Assembly: GCA_021804085.1 (NCBI GenBank) | Contig: JAJZKM010000009.1 | Span: 1-36,724, forward strand | Source of the DNA: a bacterium | GTDB taxonomy: Bacteria; Patescibacteriota; Saccharimonadia; Saccharimonadales; UBA4665 | Length of the DNA stretch: 36,724 nt | Direction of reading: 5' to 3' | Part shown: positions 16,802-25,258 of the stretch, piece by piece | How positions within the stretch are numbered: position 1 is the first letter of the stretch | Layout of the letters: each line of letters opens with the position of its first letter | Made by a program: the position numbers and the translations under genes | The notes under the pieces: model-generated | Databases searched by the model: none | What the model saw: the letters and a program-made list of their open reading frames with translations, nothing else | Told to the model about the DNA's origin: nothing

Positions 16802-18073
16802 ATGAAGGTAGGTTTAGAGGTATTCCCTCAATTTGAAGATACGCATGAAGGTGAAATTTCCGTGCATGGTCAGAGGCTTGAGCCATCGGTGCTCTATTTA
16901 GCGCCTAAAATGCTAGGAGTAGAAGTCGAGTTTATTCCTGATAATGAGCCCCGTGAAGATATTGACCTCTACTTATGTTCAATTTACACTCGAGGCTGGA
17001 AGCGCTTTAAGGAGTTTTCCGAAAGAGTTGGTAGAGAAAAGATCATTGCCGGAGACTACCATCCAACGGCCTTGCCGGAAGACTGTTTGCCTTACGCACA
17101 TAAAGTAGTACCAGGGCTTTGCGGTGATATTGAGTCAATTATTGAGGAGCCTAATGAAGGTATCTACACACGTCCTTTTGCTCCTAGAGTGATGCGTCGT
17201 GATTTAGTAGATATGACCAAAATGTATCAAGTGTTTCCGGACGTAAAGCCAGATATGATGACCGGTTCATCAAATTCTAGCGTAGGTTGTCCTTATGATT
17301 GCGATTTTTGTAGTACACCAAAACTATCAGGCCAACGTATGCATTCTTCTCCACTTGAAGTGGTAGAAGCAGATATAGCGTCCCTTAAAGAGCATGAGGT
17401 AAAAGTTGTCTTTATTCGGGATGAGAGCTTCGCGACTCATCCAAAGTTTCGTGATATCGTACCCTTATATGGCAAAGCAGATTTTCCTATACTTTATTCA
17501 TTCGGTACTGGACACGCCATGACCGAAGAAAAGACAAAGTTATTAGCTGATAATAATTGGCATAGCTTATGCTTTGGACTAGAGGATGTAGGTGTGCAAT
17601 ATCGTAAGAATGTACGTTTAGCCGAAGCTTGTAGAATGTGTCATGAATATGGCATTAACATAACACTGAGCTTTATAGTTAACGATGATGGTAAGACCAG
17701 GGAAGAAGCAGCACAAAATTATCAGGCGCTTTATGATGCCTTTACCACACTTCGACCATCCCAAGTCTGTGCTAATTTTCTAATGCCGTTTCCCGGTACG
17801 GGTATTTGGGATAAATATAAGGATCGAATTACCGAGGATGACTTTGAAAAGTATGATTCTAAAACGCCTATTCTTTCACCTCCTGAACTTCATGATTGGC
17901 ACCGTCATATGGCAGTAGCGGTACAACTTGCCTATTACCACTCTAAGGCCTATCCTAGAAACTTCGAGTGCGGCGACACACAACACTTACGTTTTCAGGA
18001 GTTAGAGCAACGCTATGATATGGCTGATGGAAAGTGGGAAAAGTGGTTTAAGCCTGAAAGAGCTACAGAATAG
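16802..18073 (+). CDS. Radical SAM protein of unknown function in the NAD operon
   Basis: A 423-aa radical SAM enzyme. The 4Fe-4S motif is C163-PYD-C167-DF-C170 (CX3CX2C). The N-terminal 130 residues look like the Rossmann-type cobalamin-binding domain of B12-dependent radical SAM proteins (an Asp-rich segment at 52-58 and HPTALPEDCLPYAHKVVPG near 87-105), but I see no clear DxHxxG cobalamin motif. The C-terminal half follows the TIM-barrel pattern (SLCFGLEDVG, ITLSFIVNDDGKT, ANFLMPFPGTGIW). It starts 20 nt after the NUDT9-like gene and ends the operon. I do not know its substrate. Its consistent place with NAD salvage genes would need testing in other genomes. Confidence 0.85.
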   Translation: MKVGLEVFPQFEDTHEGEISVHGQRLEPSVLYLAPKMLGVEVEFIPDNEPREDIDLYLCSIYTRGWKRFKEFSERVGREKIIAGDYHPTALPEDCLPYAHKVVPGLCGDIESIIEEPNEGIYTRPFAPRVMRRDLVDMTKMYQVFPDVKPDMMTGSSNSSVGCPYDCDFCSTPKLSGQRMHSSPLEVVEADIASLKEHEVKVVFIRDESFATHPKFRDIVPLYGKADFPILYSFGTGHAMTEEKTKLLADNNWHSLCFGLEDVGVQYRKNVRLAEACRMCHEYGINITLSFIVNDDGKTREEAAQNYQALYDAFTTLRPSQVCANFLMPFPGTGIWDKYKDRITEDDFEKYDSKTPILSPPELHDWHRHMAVAVQLAYYHSKAYPRNFECGDTQHLRFQELEQRYDMADGKWEKWFKPERATE

Positions 18074-18269
18074 TGATGACAAGCGGTTAAAAAGTTTTCA
18101 TCCCTAATGTTAGCCTTATTTATAGATGTGAGGGCTTATGTTTAGACAGAAGAAATGATGTAAATATCGATATGACAGGCTGTCGTAGACTTTACTGTGA
18201 CAAAGGTTCAAGCAGATTTTTGATTATTTATAGCAAACATTACTGGCTAAAAAATAAAATTCTGATTTA

Positions 18270-18383
18270 CTAACTGCGTCGCCTTATATGGGAAAGACCC
18301 CACCACATAATTCCAATACCTGCGAATAATATGGCTATGCCTACGGGAGAACCCCATCCAAGTATAGTGTTCCAATTTGTCAT
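18270..18383 (-). CDS. Small single-helix membrane protein (37 aa)
   Basis: A short frame with a good RBS (AAGGAG, 5 nt before the ATG at 18383). The product begins MTNWNTILGWG, has one hydrophobic helix (SPVGIAILFAGIGIMWWGL, residues 12-30) and ends in a basic tail (HIRRRS), giving the topology N-out/C-in by the positive-inside rule. No family is recognised. It is the only coding candidate in the 480 bp after the radical SAM gene. The RBS plus helix plus basic tail make it likely real. Confidence 0.6.
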   Translation of the reverse strand: MTNWNTILGWGSPVGIAILFAGIGIMWWGLSHIRRRS

Positions 18384-18526
18384 CTTTACTCCTTAATCAA
18401 TAGTATACTCTGAGGGTAAGTTTAAAAGTGTAATAAAACTGCAAGATATTTAGGGGTTGTTTATAAGGCGACTAGCTGCTTACCCAGTGGCTAGAATATG
18501 TTTTGGACTTATAAAGAATCATAGCT

Positions 18527-18755
18527 TTAACGATTAGATTTGCGTTTACGGCGGTCAGTAAAATAGTAAGCTATTGCGACAAATGGATGGATAATAAACA
18601 TGCCTATTATCCACCAAGTTTTTGGCCTTATCGCTAATCTTCTTATTGAGGGCCGCATCGACAATCATCCATACTTCGAATATAGCAATCAATAAAACTA
18701 TTACGATAATTATTGGCAACCAAGCACCCAGGTGCCAAGTGTGATTAACATACAT
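18527..18755 (-). pseudogene. PLDc_N-like small membrane protein gene, frameshifted
   Basis: From the ATG at 18755, the frame gives a helix (AWLPIIIVIVLLIAIFEVW) and VDAALNKKISDKAK, then drifts into nonsense (NLVDNRH). Deleting one A from the A5 run in the coding strand (18619-18623 on the plus strand) restores TWWIIGMFIIHPFVAIAYYF and a basic tail TDRRKRKSNR before a stop at 18527. The restored form (about 75 aa, two helices, PF-x-x-x-x-YYF) looks like phospholipase D N-terminal-type small membrane proteins. A TATAAT (18762-18767) lies 6 nt before the ATG. It is either a true one-base frameshift or a sequencing error. Confidence 0.7.
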
Positions 18756-18762
18756 GCAGGGA

Positions 18763-19375
18763 TTATAACACGCAGGACTCGAGCTTTTCGACAAGATACA
18801 AGTGCTTCTCGCCTCTACCTAACATGTTTATGAACTTCTCAATTCTAGCCTTCCTAGTTCCTGGTTTTTTAGCAGTTTGTATACGCCAGCAAAATGCATA
18901 AACATTTGCTCGGTTAAGTGTTTCAAAGAAATATTTGGCTTTTGGATTATTGTCTAATGCTAGCTGAAAGTCTTCTGGAATTTTAGTAGTGCTGGGTGAG
19001 TCATAGGCGGTCTCCCACCTACCGTCCTGCTTAGCTACATCAACCGCTGCTATGCCTGCTGGTTTCATTTTGCCTGATTTAACTAGCATTTCCGTTTTAG
19101 TTACATTAATTTTCGACCACATACTTTTTGGACTTCTGGGCGAAAACTTTTGTAGGCAATACTCATTTATCGTAAGCTTGTTTCTGGCCATCTATCCAGC
19201 CGTAGCAGAGTGCTTCCTCAAGTGCCTGGGCATAAGATACCGAGGTAATATTTGAGGATTTTTTAGCAAGTTTCAACCATACACCGTTTGCTTGTTGATG
19301 ACTTTCTTGCAGCCAAGTACGCCAACTCTCGGGAGAGTCAAAAAAGAGGATAGGTAAATCTTTTAAAGTTTCCAT
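18763..19375 (-). pseudogene. YdeI/OmdA family gene, frameshifted
   Basis: Two overlapping frames encode consecutive parts of one YdeI-type protein. The first (19375 to 19163, 70 aa) holds FFDSPESWRTWLQESH and ALEEALCYGWIDGQK. The second (19191 to 18763) continues FSPRSPKSMWSKIN, MKPAGIAAVD, KQDGRWETAYD and the C-terminal TAKKPGTRKARIEKFINML. Dropping one A from the AAA at 19166-19168 (plus strand TTT) joins them seamlessly as YDNEYCLQKF, giving about 195 aa, the family's usual length. YdeI/OmpD-associated proteins are linked to antimicrobial peptide resistance, though the mechanism is unclear. The break is a real mutation or a base-calling error. Confidence 0.85.
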
Positions 19376-19452
19376 AAACTAAAGAATAACAAACTCTTCT
19401 CAGCAAATTAAAGGTATTTTTTTAAACAGAATAAAATTTAAAGAAAACACTG

Positions 19453-19992
19453 TTACGGTGATTCTGCTGCTGCAAGGATTTTAGATAAGGTATGGTAAAA
19501 CCTAGATGTATTTTCAATCGGGATAATAGCGTCCTGAAATCTACTAGATGGCGGACGACCGTTAATAATATGCCAGACTACGAACGCCTCATAAGTATTA
19601 ACTGCAATAAGTTTCATGTCATTCTTCGACGAGTATTGTGGCAATTCTACTTTTTCAGGTATGGGCTGTTTGGTAAATATGACACAAAATCTTTTTTCGT
19701 TAGTGAGTTTAATGCCCTTAAAGTTATCTTGAGAAAGTATTGATTTAAGTTCAGTAGTAGTACGCAAGAAAGTAGGTACTTCATATCCCAGAGCTGACTG
19801 CAAACGTTGCTCAATTAAATTGGTTAAGTGCTGCTTATCTATATCGTCTGTGTCAAAAAATACGTTACCGCTATTTATGTAAGTCCTAACATCATTAAAT
19901 CCAATAGCAGTAAATATTTCACGTAGTTGTGTCATTTTAACTCTGTGTCCACCAACGTTAATTCCGCGAAGTAGAGCTATGTATCTGGTCAT
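19453..19992 (-). CDS. DUF1697 family protein
   Basis: A 179-aa complete DUF1697 protein. The N-terminal signature MTRYIALLRGINVGGHRVKM (1-20) and RTYINSGNVFF (about 36-46) are characteristic, and the C-terminal TSRFYHTLSKIL matches the usual end (the family commonly has RNxxTxxKL-like sequence there). The family is widespread, cytoplasmic, and has no proven function. It lies 77 nt upstream of the broken YdeI gene on the same strand. Unlike its neighbours it is intact, so gene decay in this stretch is not uniform. Confidence 0.9.
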   Translation of the reverse strand: MTRYIALLRGINVGGHRVKMTQLREIFTAIGFNDVRTYINSGNVFFDTDDIDKQHLTNLIEQRLQSALGYEVPTFLRTTTELKSILSQDNFKGIKLTNEKRFCVIFTKQPIPEKVELPQYSSKNDMKLIAVNTYEAFVVWHIINGRPPSSRFQDAIIPIENTSRFYHTLSKILAAAESP

Positions 19993-20147
19993 TATCTCTA
20001 AATTATAGCTCCAATTTAGACTATTTTGACTAACATTTACTGGAGGGCCGTCGTGGAAGCTGCACCAACTGAGATCCTAAATAGTTTTTATCTACACATT
20101 ATCAAGATTGAGTCACTTGTTCTATCAAAATGAGCTAAGATAAATCT

Positions 20148-20459
20148 ATGATCAAAGAAGAAATAGCTGATGGTACAGTTCATAAAATACCAGCCGACTT
20201 AAAGAAAGCTCTTGCTTCCGACCTGATAGCACGAGCAGCCTGGCAGAGCCTTACACCACTGGCACGCAATGAGTGGATTTGCTGGACCGTGACAGTCAAA
20301 CAACAGGAGACGAGAAACAATCATGTTAAGAGAGTGGTTTCCGGGCTTAAGGAAGGAATGCGTCGTCCTTGTTGCTGGCTAGGCTGTATTCACCGCACCG
20401 ACAAAACTATAAGTCCTTCTGTTCGGTGGATACTTGATAAACAGTCTAAATTAAAATAA
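20148..20459 (+). CDS. OmdA/YdeI C-terminal-domain protein
   Basis: A 103-aa protein corresponding to the bacteriocin-protection YdeI/OmpD-associated (OmdA) C-terminal domain. Signatures are IPADLKKALASD (14-25), ARAAWQSLTPLARNEWICW (28-46), the TRNNHVKRV helix replacing the usual TRxRRIER, and RRPCCWLGCIHR (72-83). It is a paralogous relative of the broken YdeI gene 0.8 kb away but diverged. The C-terminal 20 residues have no counterpart I recognise. The role in peptide or envelope stress resistance is only a family annotation. Confidence 0.8.
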   Translation: MIKEEIADGTVHKIPADLKKALASDLIARAAWQSLTPLARNEWICWTVTVKQQETRNNHVKRVVSGLKEGMRRPCCWLGCIHRTDKTISPSVRWILDKQSKLK

Positions 20460-21103
20460 ATACCTAGTGGGGCAAGAACTATTTAACAAGGTGTAAAAAG
20501 ATAATTGCTACAACAATAGAAAAATCAGCAACCGAATTACATCTGTAGGATATAACTTGGAGATCTATCAAAGAAATAAGTTATATATTTTAACCCAAGA
20601 ACTTCTTAGATGGAGAGTACTTTCGGACAATCTATACAGAGTGTCAAGCAGCCGCCTGTACCAAAGCCGCAAAGACAATCGTTAATGGAAACTGGTCAAC
20701 GGCGTGGCTGCGAGCTTTGACAGAAACACTTGGTGGAAAAATGCTTACAATGGATTACTGCTGGATCATACGGGTAGATAATAACAAAGTGGCTGAACTT
20801 ATCGGATTCTAACGTAAACCATATAGTACATAATGCTTCATATATAAACAGATAGGTTTTAGAAATTACTGTAGTAATATACGACCAAATTGGAGGTGCA
20901 GCGCACAGTTAATTTACACTCCTTGGTAGATAAAAGGGTATTATTGTTGATAAGTACATTACCCGTAAACGGGGGAGAGATAATTCTTATCCGTAGTATA
21001 TTGCTAGCGGGATTAACACTGAAGTTATAGATTAGTGAATTACTAAAGAATAAATATAGGTGCACCCATATCTTACGGTAGCTTATCTGAGATAATTTTT
21101 TTA
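20460..21103. other. Gene-poor stretch with one degraded frame
   Basis: About 640 bp with no complete gene. It contains the start-less frame at 20594-20812 (listed separately). The remaining sequence, including the minus-strand frame 20859-21065, has no RBS or family resemblance. It probably represents decayed accessory DNA. Confidence 0.5.
20594..20812 (+). pseudogene. Start-less ORF remnant, possibly SnoaL/NTF2-like
   Basis: A 72-codon open frame bounded by TAA stops, with no start codon near its beginning. Its codons look protein-like: alanine-rich AACTKAAKTIV, STAWLRALTETLGG, and a C-terminal RVDNNKVAELIGF, which resembles the last strand of SnoaL/NTF2 proteins (R-x-x-[DN]-[GN]-K-V/I-x-E). 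The 5' half of such a domain is missing. The family guess is weak. Confidence 0.3.
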
Positions 21104-22912
21104 CTATTTATATCCTGAAGCTTGTTTTTCGAACATTTCCTTATATATGCCGTTTTTATGTTTTAACAGTTCGTTGTGGTTGCCATGTTCCACTATCTCA
21201 CCGTCTTCAATCACAAATATCTGTTGCGCTCGTCTAACAGTACTAAAACGATGCGATATTATTATAGTTGATCTATCTTTACTGCGTTTTCCTAGTGTTT
21301 TGAATATCTCGTATTCGCTTTTGGGGTCAACAGCTGCAGTTGGCTCATCTAGAATTAATAAATCTGCATCTCTAAATAGTGCTCTAGCTAGTGCTACTCG
21401 CTGCCATTGACCTCCTGATGGCTCAATACCATCTTTAAATCCAGGTTCCAGTACCTGTTCGAAGCCTTTTGGGTACCTCTTAATGAAAGAAACCGCATTA
21501 GCGGCTATTGCTGCTTGGAAAACTCTCTCATCGTTATCAAATTCCTCTACCTTGCCCAAGGCTATATTATCTCTTACAGAGAAAGGGTAATCGTTAAAAT
21601 ACTGGAATAAAACCCCAACATGAGCGTAATAACTGTTCAAATCCAAGTCTTTAATATCTATGCCATTAATGAGTATTTTACCCTTAGTGACATCATAGAA
21701 CCGTAGTAGTAATTTAATGATTGTAGTCTTTCCGGATCCATTTTCGCCAACGAACGCAATGCTATCACCAGGATTAATCGTAAATGTAATATTCTTAATC
21801 GATGGTTTTTCGCTTCCAGGGTAAGTAAAGGATACATTATCGAAGGTGATAGAAGGCTTCGTGCTACTTGAAATTTTTATTGCGTTTTTTGGTGATACTA
21901 TTTTTGGTTTGGTATCAACTAACAAATATAAATCTTTCATATACTCGTTATTGTCGTAGATGAAATTAAGCGAGGTTGCTATAAGACTTAGGGAACTTCC
22001 AAACTGTAAGATAATGCCACTATAAAAGCTGTAGTTAGCCAAGCTGAGAGAATGCTTCAGCACCTTGGTTATTAGCCATAATGTTACTCCTCCTGCTACA
22101 GCTACTTCCGTAGCAATACCTACAAATGCTTTTCCTTGAGTGCCTTTTAAGTGCTTTAGTTGGCGATTATAGAAATCAACATGCAATTGTTTTAAAAAAT
22201 CGAGGAGATAATTTCTAGTACCAAATATTTTTGTTTCTTGTAGGCTATATTTATCTTCAAGAAACTTGGTGGTTTTTTGTGCCAATAGTGGTTTATCGCC
22301 TTTCTCTCCCCATAAGTTCCATTTGAGTTGACTGAACCTTTTCTCGGCGTAAAAGCCTGGGATTAATGAAGCGGACATCACTAAAATTAACCAAGGAGCA
22401 AAAGTAAAAACTATCACTAAAGATGACACTAATCTAACGGTAGAATGTAAACACTGTAAGATATAGTTGGCAAAATTTTGGGGAGTGTATTGATACTCTT
22501 GTGATACTTTTTGAATTTTCTTTTTCAATTCGAAATCATCATGTTGCTCCATGTCAAGAGAAGAGGTAGCACTATTAAAATCGACAGTCATACGAACATA
22601 CCATTTAATCCAGGCTCTACGTTCAATAAAGGTTATCCAACGCCATGAAAATCTTTCACCTAAAACTGCTATTGTTGAGGCAGCCAATAATACGTAGACA
22701 TGCTCACTTGAAACTGGTTTATTCTGAAACACTAAAGTCAGCTGACCAATTATACGACTGCCAAAATATACAGTTAGGATACTAGAAGTAACTTGTAGAG
22801 CTATGAGCAATAAGTAACCAAGTAGGGCTAGTCTGTCAATTTGCCAATACAAGATTAAAGTACGCCAAATATTCTTAGGAAGTGAGTAGTTGTTTATTTT
22901 GTTTTTTGGCAT
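21104..22912 (-). CDS. ABC exporter (fused membrane and ATPase domains)
   Basis: A 602-aa half-transporter of the type I exporter kind. Residues about 20-320 carry the membrane domain with roughly five to six helices. The nucleotide-binding domain has Walker A GENGSGKT at 389-396, the signature PSGGQWQRVALARAL (Pro replaces the usual Leu/Ser before SGGQ), Walker B DLLILDEPTAAVDP and the H-loop ISHRFST. It would work as a homodimer or with an unseen partner. The substrate is not predictable; no peptide precursor or protease domain is adjacent. A TATAAT (22919-22924) is 6 nt from the ATG with no Shine-Dalgarno sequence. Confidence 0.93.
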   Translation of the reverse strand: MPKNKINNYSLPKNIWRTLILYWQIDRLALLGYLLLIALQVTSSILTVYFGSRIIGQLTLVFQNKPVSSEHVYVLLAASTIAVLGERFSWRWITFIERRAWIKWYVRMTVDFNSATSSLDMEQHDDFELKKKIQKVSQEYQYTPQNFANYILQCLHSTVRLVSSLVIVFTFAPWLILVMSASLIPGFYAEKRFSQLKWNLWGEKGDKPLLAQKTTKFLEDKYSLQETKIFGTRNYLLDFLKQLHVDFYNRQLKHLKGTQGKAFVGIATEVAVAGGVTLWLITKVLKHSLSLANYSFYSGIILQFGSSLSLIATSLNFIYDNNEYMKDLYLLVDTKPKIVSPKNAIKISSSTKPSITFDNVSFTYPGSEKPSIKNITFTINPGDSIAFVGENGSGKTTIIKLLLRFYDVTKGKILINGIDIKDLDLNSYYAHVGVLFQYFNDYPFSVRDNIALGKVEEFDNDERVFQAAIAANAVSFIKRYPKGFEQVLEPGFKDGIEPSGGQWQRVALARALFRDADLLILDEPTAAVDPKSEYEIFKTLGKRSKDRSTIIISHRFSTVRRAQQIFVIEDGEIVEHGNHNELLKHKNGIYKEMFEKQASGYK

Positions 22913-22918
22913 ATTACC

Positions 22919-22924
22919 ATTATA
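22919..22924 (-). promoter_or_regulatory. -10 hexamer of the ABC exporter gene, leaderless spacing
   Basis: Consensus TATAAT on the minus strand, separated by 6 nt (22913-22918) from the ATG. The -35 region 17 nt further upstream is poor (GATAGA), so the call rests on the -10 and its recurrent spacing in this window. Confidence 0.45.
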
Positions 22925-23003
22925 GTTGCTTACACCTCTTATCTATCTATAAATTAAAAAATCACCCAGAAAGTGACTTAAAACTTTATCTGTAGATTTA
23001 TCG

Positions 23004-23080
23004 TGGAGGGCCAGGAGGGACTTGAACCCTCGACACCCTGCTTAAGAGGCAGGTGCTCTAACCAGCTGAGCTACTGGCCC
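23004..23080 (-). tRNA. tRNA-Lys (anticodon CTT)
   Basis: The minus strand folds into a complete tRNA: acceptor GGGCCAG/CTGGCCC, D-stem GCTC/GAGC, anticodon stem CCTGC/GCAGG with loop CTCTTAA (anticodon CTT, reads AAG), T-stem GAGGG/CCCTC with TTCAAGT, and encoded CCA. The discriminator base is T (U73), which is unusual for lysine. Confidence 0.94.
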
Positions 23081-23187
23081 AAATTACCAAGAAACTTTAT
23101 CAAATTACCCCTGTTTTTGCAATACTTACCAAACGAATTATTACTGTCAAGGGATTATGTCTGTACTTTGGTACAATAGGGTAATCA

Positions 23188-23988
23188 ATGAAATTATTAA
23201 TGGGTAGTGAGTTGGCAGAGTATATAAAAGTTAGGCAAGCTAAAGCTGTGCGAACTTTAATTCAGTCAAAAAAAATAACCCCTAGATTGGCAATAATCAC
23301 AACTATCGATAATCCAGTTATTGACTTGTACGTTCGCTTGAAACAGCAATATGCAGAGGACATAGGTATTGTTGTAGACGTCTATCGAATTGATCAGGAT
23401 AAAGTGGCTAATCTTGTAGAAAAATTAAACGTAGACGAATCTGTTCACGGAATCATCATACAATTACCGCTTGAACATCCAGAAGAAACCGACAAGCTAG
23501 TAAATCTTGTTGTTGCAAAGAAAGACGTTGATGCTCTTGGTGTTAATGCTAAGTTTGATCCGGCTACACCCAACGCAATTCTTTGGTTATTGTCAGGGTT
23601 TAATATCAATATTCAAGGCAAAAAAGTAGTATTAGTCGGAAGGGGTAAGTTGGTTGGCCAACCTCTTGAACGTATATTAAAAAATAGCGACATTGATGTA
23701 GTTGTTGTTGATAAGCAAACTAAAAATATTGGTGAGATTATACGATTGGCTGATGTAATTATTACTGCCACTGGTCAACCAGCAATAATCAAGTCTGAAA
23801 TGGTTAAGTATGGTGCCGTAGTGGTTGACGCGGGAGTAGCGAGTGAAAATGGTAAAACGGTTGGGGATGTTGACGATGAGTTGTATGAGCGTTTGGATAT
23901 AACTATAACCCCGAGAAAAGGTGGTGTTGGCCCACTAACTATTTGTGCTTTGTTTGATAATGTAATTAATGCAGCGTCTCAGACATAA
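23188..23988 (+). CDS. folD: Methylenetetrahydrofolate dehydrogenase/cyclohydrolase (FolD)
   Basis: A 266-aa FolD, interconverting methylene-, methenyl- and formyl-tetrahydrofolate for purine and formyl-Met-tRNA synthesis. The catalytic Tyr/Lys pair appears in IDLYVRLKQQ (about 45-54), followed by GIIIQLPLE and KDVDALGVNAKFDPATPNAI. The NADP-binding loop is VGRGKLVGQPLERIL, and the C-terminal signature is RKGGVGPLTICALFDNVINA. The chain is slightly shorter than E. coli FolD (288 aa). Its 3' end overlaps the convergent murL gene by 23 bp. Isolated folate-carbon capacity is in line with streamlined genomes. Confidence 0.94.
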   Translation: MKLLMGSELAEYIKVRQAKAVRTLIQSKKITPRLAIITTIDNPVIDLYVRLKQQYAEDIGIVVDVYRIDQDKVANLVEKLNVDESVHGIIIQLPLEHPEETDKLVNLVVAKKDVDALGVNAKFDPATPNAILWLLSGFNINIQGKKVVLVGRGKLVGQPLERILKNSDIDVVVVDKQTKNIGEIIRLADVIITATGQPAIIKSEMVKYGAVVVDAGVASENGKTVGDVDDELYERLDITITPRKGGVGPLTICALFDNVINAASQT

Positions 23989-25258
23989 ACTTGTGTAGTA
24001 GTTTTAATTCTTCTTGTGGTACGCAATGTTGAGAAAATGAATGAAAATCATACTCAATAGGAATATCGAATTTATAATTTGATAGTTCTGGATATTTACT
24101 TTGGGCTAGGCGCATAGCTTCTCGACTTTCCTTTATCTCTCCAACACAATCAAGAGGTTTATCTCCAGTGATTCCTAATAATGCTTTATATGTTTCTTGA
24201 AGTTGTGGGTCTAAAAGCAGATTTTTATCCCAAAGTGCCTCAAGTTTTTCTCGCTTAATAAATGGGGTTAACGCTAAGAAAATGAAAGCACATTTAGGAC
24301 ATTCGCCGCACCAATATAAGTGGTTACTATGACTCGTGAACGCTCTATTGCAGGAGCTAAAAACATCTTTATATTTTTCAAAACCTGAATAGGCAAACAA
24401 TTCAGCTATCGCTAACTCACTTAGAGGTCTGAGCAGCGAATAATAACGCACAGTATCTCCGTAATATCCTTTTATTAATTGTTGAAAATCTTTTTCAAAT
24501 TCTAGAGATTTGGAATACTGATGATTTATGCTTACTCCATCAAAGATGAGTGTTGGTTCGTTAGCTGATGACTCATTTGATACTATGATGTCGCTAGAAC
24601 CCTGCAATATAGATGTTACCACACCAACACATGCAATTATAGCCGATATAGGGACATGGCCATTATATGCACCGTGGGCATTAATATCGGTAAGTTTTTT
24701 GTCTAATATTCGTTCTACAGGAAAATGAGGTAGACCAATTACCTCGACAAGAGGATCCAATAATTTTCTATGGTTTACGCTAAAACTATAAACATTTTTC
24801 TGTTCTTTAAGCACTTCAATACTTACAAGCGAATCTTTTCCACCTCCTATTCCGACAAGTTTACTGTTATGGGTCTTTGCTTTTATGGTGCTAAATTCTT
24901 CAGAATTTACAGGGAAGTGGATTGTGGTGTTTGGATCGATTTTGTTTACATAGAAAAATTCACCTAGACCCTTTTGGTAAGTATGAGATAAAAACTTAGA
25001 CAGAGATTGATCGATTAATCCAAAATCAATTCTAATATTTGAGGCTAAAAAGGCCTTATAGTAAGAAACTCCAGCCATAAAAAACAGTAAATTAAAAGCC
25101 CTATCAAGTGATTCTTTGTCATAATCCGTGAAATCGAAGTCAAAAATATAGCGTTCTACGAACTCAATATCGTCATCATAGGTGTAATGTAGAGCAAGTT
25201 CTTTATCATTTTCGTTAAAAGAATACTTTTTAAAAATGAATGACTTATACTTATTCAT
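23966..25258 (-). CDS. murL: UDP-MurNAc-L-Ala-L-Glu epimerase (MurL)
   Basis: A 430-aa MurL-like protein. MurL, described in Xanthomonas oryzae, epimerises the terminal L-Glu of UDP-MurNAc-L-Ala-L-Glu to D-Glu in an ATP-dependent reaction, an alternative to glutamate racemase. The PP-loop-like ATP motif GIGGGKDSLVS sits at 136-146 (GGGKDS 138-143). A probable zinc or structural motif, WCGECPKC, is at 316-323, and SNESSANEPT occurs near 228. The ATG overlaps the murD2 stop in an ATGA (25255-25258), so translation is coupled. Its assignment is reinforced by that partner. Activity in this organism is untested. Confidence 0.9.
   Translation of the reverse strand: MNKYKSFIFKKYSFNENDKELALHYTYDDDIEFVERYIFDFDFTDYDKESLDRAFNLLFFMAGVSYYKAFLASNIRIDFGLIDQSLSKFLSHTYQKGLGEFFYVNKIDPNTTIHFPVNSEEFSTIKAKTHNSKLVGIGGGKDSLVSIEVLKEQKNVYSFSVNHRKLLDPLVEVIGLPHFPVERILDKKLTDINAHGAYNGHVPISAIIACVGVVTSILQGSSDIIVSNESSANEPTLIFDGVSINHQYSKSLEFEKDFQQLIKGYYGDTVRYYSLLRPLSELAIAELFAYSGFEKYKDVFSSCNRAFTSHSNHLYWCGECPKCAFIFLALTPFIKREKLEALWDKNLLLDPQLQETYKALLGITGDKPLDCVGEIKESREAMRLAQSKYPELSNYKFDIPIEYDFHSFSQHCVPQEELKLLHKFMSETLH

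Noticed and set aside
20859-21065. 68-aa minus-strand frame
   Set aside because: No RBS, no homology signal, and unusual composition; it lies in a decayed stretch.
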